Source: Clostridia bacterium
GTDB lineage: Bacteria; Bacillota; Clostridia; Christensenellales; Aristaeellaceae
Assembly: GCA_016297535.1 (NCBI GenBank)
Contig: JAEDGL010000091.1
Coordinates: 1 to 9,881, forward strand
Direction of reading: 5' to 3'
Length of the DNA: 9,881 bases
Shown here in pieces: positions 6,943 through 9,881 of this stretch (within the stretch, counting starts at the first letter, position 1; each line of letters begins with the position of its first letter). Made by a program: the position numbers and the translations under genes. Under the pieces are notes generated by a model. That model did no database searches. It worked only from the letters and a program-made list of their open reading frames with translations, and had not been told where the DNA came from.

Positions 6943-6954
6943 AAAACCGATACA
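6943..6954. promoter_or_regulatory. Operator-like site downstream of the GH31 promoter
   Basis: AAAACCGATACA differs at one position from AAAACCGGTACA in the GH2 promoter. Its centre is about ten bases past the predicted GH31 transcription start, a usual place for a repressor site. It lies between the -10 and the ribosome binding site (AAGGAG, 6960-6965). Confidence 0.5.
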
Positions 6955-6973
6955 CCCGAAAGGAGTTCCATCC

Positions 6974-8962
6974 ATGAGATATTTTGAGCAATCCGGAAAC
7001 GAACTGATCTGGCGCAACAAGGGCGAAACGCTGGTGATCAGCCCGTGGGGAGAAAACAGCCTGCGCGTGCGCTCCACCCTGCAGGGGGATGTGGCGGATG
7101 CGCGCTTTGCGCTGCTGGAGCCCGATAAAACCGAGGTGGAGATTGTGGTGGAGGAGATGCACGCCTCCATCCGCTGCGGCAATCTGACCGCCGATGTGGG
7201 CATGGACAACTGGCACCGGCTGGCGCAGATCACCTTCCTCAACCAGCGCGGCGAGGTGCTGCTGCGCGAAACGCCCGCCGCCAACGCCCTGGCGCTGCGC
7301 TGCCGCAAGTTTGAACCCCATCTGGGCGGGGACTTTGCCCTGACGGCCACCTTCGAGGCGCAGCCGGACGAGCATATCTACGGCATGGGACAGTATCAGG
7401 AGGAAATTCTGGACTGGAAGGGCTGCACGCTGGAGCTGGCGCACCGCAATTCCCAGGCAAGCGTGCCGTTTTACATTTCCAGCCGGGGCTACGGCTTTCT
7501 GTGGCACAACCCGGCCATCGGCAGCGTCAGCTTTGGCCTCAACCGCACCACCTGGCATGCCGAAAGCACCAAGCAGCTGGATTACTGGGTAACGGCGGGC
7601 GACACGCCCGCGCAGATCAGCGAGGCCTACGGCCGGGCCACCGGCTTTGTGCCGGAAATGCCCGAATACGGCCTGGGCTTCTGGCAGTGCAAGCTGCGCT
7701 ACTGGAATCAGGAGCAGCTGCTGGAGGTAGCCAGGGAGTACAAGCGCCGGGGGCTGAAAATCGACGTGATTGTGTGCGACTTCTTCCACTGGCCCCGAAT
7801 GGGCGATTACCGCTTTGATCCCGAATTCTTCCCGGATCCCGCGGCCATGGTGAAGGAGCTTAACGACATGGGCATCGAGCTGATGGTAAGCGTGTGGCCG
7901 CAGGTATCGCTCAAAAGCGAAAACTACGAGGAAATGCTGCAGCAGGGCCTGCTGGTGCGCGCCGAATACGGCGAGCAGATCGGCATGCGCTTTGTGGAGG
8001 ACAGCATGTTCTTTGACGCGACCAACCCCCGCGCCCGTAAGTATGTGTGGGAAAAGATCAAAAAGAACTATTTTGACATGGGCATCCGCATCTTCTGGCT
8101 GGATGAGGCCGAGCCGGAGTACGGCACCTACGAGTTTAAAAACTACCGCTATCACCTGGGCAGCAATCAGCAGATCGGCAACCTCTATCCCCAGGCCTAT
8201 GCCCGCACCTTCTACGAGGGCATGAAGGAGGCCGGCATGGAAAACCCCGTCAACCTGCTGCGCTGCGCCTGGGCTGGCAGCCAGCGCTACGGCGCGCTGG
8301 TGTGGAGCGGCGATATCATGTGCGACTGGACGTATTTCCGCAGCCAGATCTGCGCGGGGCTCAACATGGGCTGCGCGGGCATTCCGTGGTGGACCACGGA
8401 TATCGGCGGCTTCCACGGCGGCTGGCCGGAAAAGCCGGAGTTCCGCGAGCTGCTCATCCGCTGGTTCCAGTGGGGCGCGTACTGCCCGGTGATGCGCCTG
8501 CACGGCGACCGTCAGCCCACCGAGCGTGTGTTCCGCGCGGATGGCACCCCGGTGCTCAGCTCCGGCAGCAACAACGAGGTGTGGAGCTTTGGCGAGGAGG
8601 CCTATCCCATTCTGGTCAAATACATGAAGCGCCGCGAAAGCATGCGCCCCTATGTGCGCGAGCTGATGCACCAGGCGCACACCCACGGCACGCCGCTGAT
8701 GCGCGCCATGTTCTACGAGTTCCCCGAGGATGCCGCCTGCGTGGGCCTGAAGGATCAGTACATGTTTGGCAGCCGCTATCTGGTGGCGCCGGTTATGGAG
8801 CCGGGCATGCGCAGCCGCAGCGTGTATCTGCCCGGGGGACGCTGGCAGGATGTGGACACCGGCGCGATCTATGAGGGCGGGCAGACCGTAACGGTGGACA
8901 CGCCCATCGAGCGCATGCCTGTGTTTGAAAGGCTGGCGCAGGAAGCTTCGGATCGGGATTGA
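6974..8962 (+). CDS. Family GH31 alpha-glycosidase, alpha-xylosidase-like
   Basis: A 662-residue retaining alpha-glycosidase with no signal peptide, so cytoplasmic. An N-terminal beta-sandwich (about 1-225, with YGMGQYQ and FYISSRGYGFLW) precedes the catalytic barrel, which begins near PEYGLGFWQCKLRYW (about 229). The predicted nucleophile is Asp377 in FWLDEAEPE and the acid/base is Asp447 in WSGDI. PWWTTDIGGF and RLHGDR (His510) are further GH31 landmarks. The C-terminal 80-90 residues form the usual beta domains. FFHWPRMGDYRFDP and SVWPQV resemble the bacterial alpha-xylosidase branch, but it lacks the PA14 insert of Bacteroidetes xyloglucan alpha-xylosidases, and an alpha-glucosidase or alpha-galactosidase role is possible. 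The ATG at 6974 is eight bases from AAGGAG; the frame is open upstream to 6827 but that part crosses the GH2 end and terminator. The stop codon overlaps the -35 of the next promoter. Confidence 0.93.
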   Translation: MRYFEQSGNELIWRNKGETLVISPWGENSLRVRSTLQGDVADARFALLEPDKTEVEIVVEEMHASIRCGNLTADVGMDNWHRLAQITFLNQRGEVLLRETPAANALALRCRKFEPHLGGDFALTATFEAQPDEHIYGMGQYQEEILDWKGCTLELAHRNSQASVPFYISSRGYGFLWHNPAIGSVSFGLNRTTWHAESTKQLDYWVTAGDTPAQISEAYGRATGFVPEMPEYGLGFWQCKLRYWNQEQLLEVAREYKRRGLKIDVIVCDFFHWPRMGDYRFDPEFFPDPAAMVKELNDMGIELMVSVWPQVSLKSENYEEMLQQGLLVRAEYGEQIGMRFVEDSMFFDATNPRARKYVWEKIKKNYFDMGIRIFWLDEAEPEYGTYEFKNYRYHLGSNQQIGNLYPQAYARTFYEGMKEAGMENPVNLLRCAWAGSQRYGALVWSGDIMCDWTYFRSQICAGLNMGCAGIPWWTTDIGGFHGGWPEKPEFRELLIRWFQWGAYCPVMRLHGDRQPTERVFRADGTPVLSSGSNNEVWSFGEEAYPILVKYMKRRESMRPYVRELMHQAHTHGTPLMRAMFYEFPEDAACVGLKDQYMFGSRYLVAPVMEPGMRSRSVYLPGGRWQDVDTGAIYEGGQTVTVDTPIERMPVFERLAQEASDRD

Positions 8963-8987
8963 CAATTCTTTCACAGAGTGATAAGAT
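8959..8987 (+). promoter_or_regulatory. Strong fucO promoter overlapping the GH31 stop codon
   Basis: A perfect -35, TTGACA (8959-8964), contains the GH31 TGA stop. After a 17-base spacer comes TAAGAT (8982-8987), and TG at 8979-8980 makes it an extended -10. Predicted transcription start is near 8994, inside the first copy of the 23-bp repeat, so the fucO leader would be about 296 bases. No terminator separates GH31 from this promoter. Confidence 0.8.
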
Positions 8988-9006
8988 ACGCCTGTAAGGC
9001 AAATCA
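8984..9006 (+). repeat. 23-bp direct repeat, copy 1
   Basis: Identical to 9218-9240 over 23 bases and centred on GCCTGTAAGGC, itself a small inverted repeat. It overlaps the -10 of the fucO promoter. GCCTGT (8990-8995) can pair with ACAGGC (9006-9011) just past the repeat. The copies are 234 bases apart and bracket the hairpin-rich segment 9007-9217. Confidence 0.9.
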
Positions 9007-9217
9007 CAGGCTGTCGATAAACCTTCTGGGAGGTGTCGGAGGGCCGCAGCCCTCCAACTCTTGTTCCGAGCCCAGCGACCTGTGCGGTGGGCTCGGAAGC
9101 CTTGCGCAGCAAGGCTTTCCTTACACCATTTGCCGCCCGGCGAGCCCGTAGGCGAGTAGGCAAATGGTGCATTCCCGGCGGGAAAGATCGCCCCAGGCGA
9201 GCTTTTTCGACGCTCTG
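9007..9217 (+). mobile_element. Hairpin-rich inserted segment, MITE- or structured-RNA-like
   Basis: These 211 bases lie between two identical 23-bp repeats and code for no protein I recognise. Four strong inverted repeats fill them. GGAGGGC pairs with GCCCTCC (9038-9044 with 9049-9055). TTCCGAGCCCA pairs with TGGGCTCGGAA (9064-9074 with 9088-9098). AAGCCTTGC pairs with GCAAGGCTT (9097-9105 with 9109-9117). CACCATTTGCC pairs with GGCAAATGGTG (9124-9134 with 9159-9169). A fifth, terminator-like hairpin follows at 9183-9205. The ends are themselves nearly complementary (GTCGATAAA at 9013-9021 with TTTTTCGAC at 9203-9211, one mismatch). No transposase, riboswitch or RNA family is recognisable to me. 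It reads either as a small non-autonomous repeat inserted in the fucO leader or as a structured RNA. The 23-bp repeat would be long for a target duplication, so recombination or replication slippage is an alternative origin. Confidence 0.55.
9183..9207 (+). terminator. Terminator-like hairpin inside the fucO leader
   Basis: AAAG-A-TCGCC (9183-9192) pairs with GGCGA-G-CTTT (9196-9205) around CCA, with one A-G mismatch, and the T-run continues to 9207. It would end transcripts started at 8994 after about 210 bases, releasing the hairpin-rich segment as a separate short RNA. The stem is modest, so efficiency may be partial. Confidence 0.5.
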
Positions 9218-9240
9218 AGATACGCCTGTAAGGCAAATCA
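9218..9240 (+). repeat. 23-bp direct repeat, copy 2
   Basis: Identical to 8984-9006. Here the upstream promoter elements are not duplicated: TGAGAT stands where the -10 would be and there is no good -35. The right half of the repeat supplies the 5' arm of the terminator at 9227-9259. Confidence 0.9.
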
Positions 9241-9259
9241 GGCAGCCTTGCGTTTTTTT
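9224..9259 (+). promoter_or_regulatory. Attenuator-like terminator/antiterminator before fucO
   Basis: GTAAGGC (9228-9234) pairs with GCCTTGC (9245-9251), with one T-G pair and a further T-G pair outside, and is followed directly by seven T (9253-9259), the form of an intrinsic terminator. An overlapping alternative hairpin, GCCTG (9224-9228) with CAGGC (9239-9243), cannot coexist with it and would act as an antiterminator. The structure ends 30 bases before the fucO start, so it would control fucO and not end an upstream gene. The signal sensed is unknown. Confidence 0.6.
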
Positions 9260-9289
9260 GAGGCAAATGATGAAGGAGGAATGATTCCC

Positions 9290-9881
9290 ATGTCCAACCG
9301 TATCGTGCTCAATACCATTTCCTATCACGGCAAGGGCGCTATTGGCGAAATTCCCGGCGTGATCAGGGCCCGTGGCTTTCAGAAGGTTTTTGTCTGCACC
9401 GATCCCGATCTGATCCGCTTTGGCGTAAGCGCCAAGGTCACTGCCCTGCTGGATGAGGCTGGAATCGCCTACGAGGTGTATTCCGATATCAAGGCCAACC
9501 CCACCATTGAAAACGTGCAAAGCGGCGTGGCTGCCTTCAAGGCTGCCCAGGCGGATTGCATTGTGGCCATCGGCGGCGGCTCCGCCATGGATACCGCCAA
9601 GGGCGTGGGCATTATCATCAACAACCCCGAGTTTGCCGATGTGCGCTCGCTGGAGGGCGTTGCTCCCACCAAAAACCATGCCGTGTTCACCATCGCCGTG
9701 CCCACCACCGCCGGTACCGCCGCGGAGGTAACCATCAACTACGTGATCACCGATGTGGAGAAGAAGCGCAAGTTTGTATGCGTGGATACCAACGACATCC
9801 CCGAGATCGCCGTGGTGGATCCCGATATGATGTCCACCATGCCCAAGGGCCTCACCGCCGCCACCGGCATGGACGCGCTGA
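9290..9881 (+). CDS. fucO: Lactaldehyde reductase (propanediol oxidoreductase), partial
   Basis: The first 197 codons of an iron-dependent group III alcohol dehydrogenase; the 3' part lies outside the window. FucO reduces L-lactaldehyde, from fucose or rhamnose breakdown, to 1,2-propanediol with NADH in the cytoplasm. It follows E. coli FucO closely from memory, sharing NNPEFADVRSLEG, IPTTAGTAAEVTINYVITD-type and RKFVCVD segments (here VPTTAGTAAEVTINYVITD). The NAD-binding GGGS is at 95-98 in IGGGSAMDTAK. The first metal ligand, Asp195 in ATGMDAL, is present just before the edge; the His ligands are beyond it. The ATG at 9290 is ten bases after AAGGAGG (9273-9279). The in-frame ATG at 9281 is one base from it and unlikely. 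Its own promoter and leader set it apart from the glycosidase genes. Confidence 0.93.
   Translation, partial: MSNRIVLNTISYHGKGAIGEIPGVIRARGFQKVFVCTDPDLIRFGVSAKVTALLDEAGIAYEVYSDIKANPTIENVQSGVAAFKAAQADCIVAIGGGSAMDTAKGVGIIINNPEFADVRSLEGVAPTKNHAVFTIAVPTTAGTAAEVTINYVITDVEKKRKFVCVDTNDIPEIAVVDPDMMSTMPKGLTAATGMDAL

Noticed and set aside
9033..9218. A 61-codon + strand frame inside the repeat-bracketed segment
   Set aside because: It runs through all the hairpins, has no clear ribosome binding site and no recognisable protein pattern, so the structure better explains the sequence.
8984..9259. Known riboswitch or T-box upstream of fucO
   Set aside because: None of the conserved cores I know, such as the T-box GGGTGGNACCGCG, is present.
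9267..9284. Tiny frame ATG-ATG-AAG-GAG-GAA-TGA before fucO
   Set aside because: It has no ribosome binding site of its own and simply reads through the fucO one; too short to support as a leader peptide.
6800..9679. Long open frame on the - strand across GH31, the leader and fucO
   Set aside because: It is antisense to two clear genes and crosses a non-coding leader. GC-rich codon bias produces such open antisense frames, and the sequence resembles no family.
1..9881. CRISPR array, tRNA, rRNA, insertion sequence or prophage genes
   Set aside because: No repeat-spacer pattern, cloverleaf, rRNA core, transposase or phage-like protein was seen; the only direct repeat found is the two-copy 23-mer.

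Overview
The window looks like a polysaccharide- or glycan-utilisation locus of a GC-rich, Gram-positive gut-type Clostridia (Bacillota). The basis is strong AAGGAGG-type ribosome binding sites, extended -10 promoters, a CUT1 sugar transporter of the LplB/YtcP type with no ATPase beside it, and cytoplasmic glycosidases. All six genes lie on the + strand. The species is not identifiable from the sequence alone.

Layout. 1-172: no convincing gene, one inverted repeat and a weak promoter. 173-499: a small AT-richer ABM-domain (quinol monooxygenase-like) gene, closed by a strong intrinsic terminator at 626-673. 740-933: an extended -10 promoter with a G7 run in its spacer, a 12-bp perfect hairpin and a 12-bp palindromic operator (GAAACCGGTTTC), forming the leader of the transporter operon. 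934-4437: permease 1, permease 2 and the solute-binding protein. 4438-4541: promoter, operator-like site and terminator hairpin packed together. 4542-6848: family GH2 beta-galactosidase-like enzyme. 6849-6973: terminator, extended -10 promoter and operator-like site. 6974-8962: family GH31 alpha-glycosidase, alpha-xylosidase-like. 8963-9289: a 327-base leader with a strong promoter, a 23-bp perfect direct repeat bracketing 211 bases of dense hairpins, and a terminator/antiterminator-like structure. 9290-end: fucO, lactaldehyde reductase, cut by the window edge.

How the genes may work together. The solute-binding protein and two permeases would import an oligosaccharide, using an ATPase encoded elsewhere. 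GH2 and GH31, which lack signal peptides, would trim it in the cytoplasm. FucO would reduce L-lactaldehyde from fucose or rhamnose breakdown to 1,2-propanediol. A galactose-, xylose- and fucose-bearing substrate such as fucosylated xyloglucan oligosaccharide fits this enzyme set, but that is inference. A related AAACCG-type site occurs near three of the promoters, suggesting one LacI-family or CcpA-like regulator for transporter, GH2 and GH31. fucO lacks that site and has its own structured leader. The fucO leader is the most unusual part of the window.
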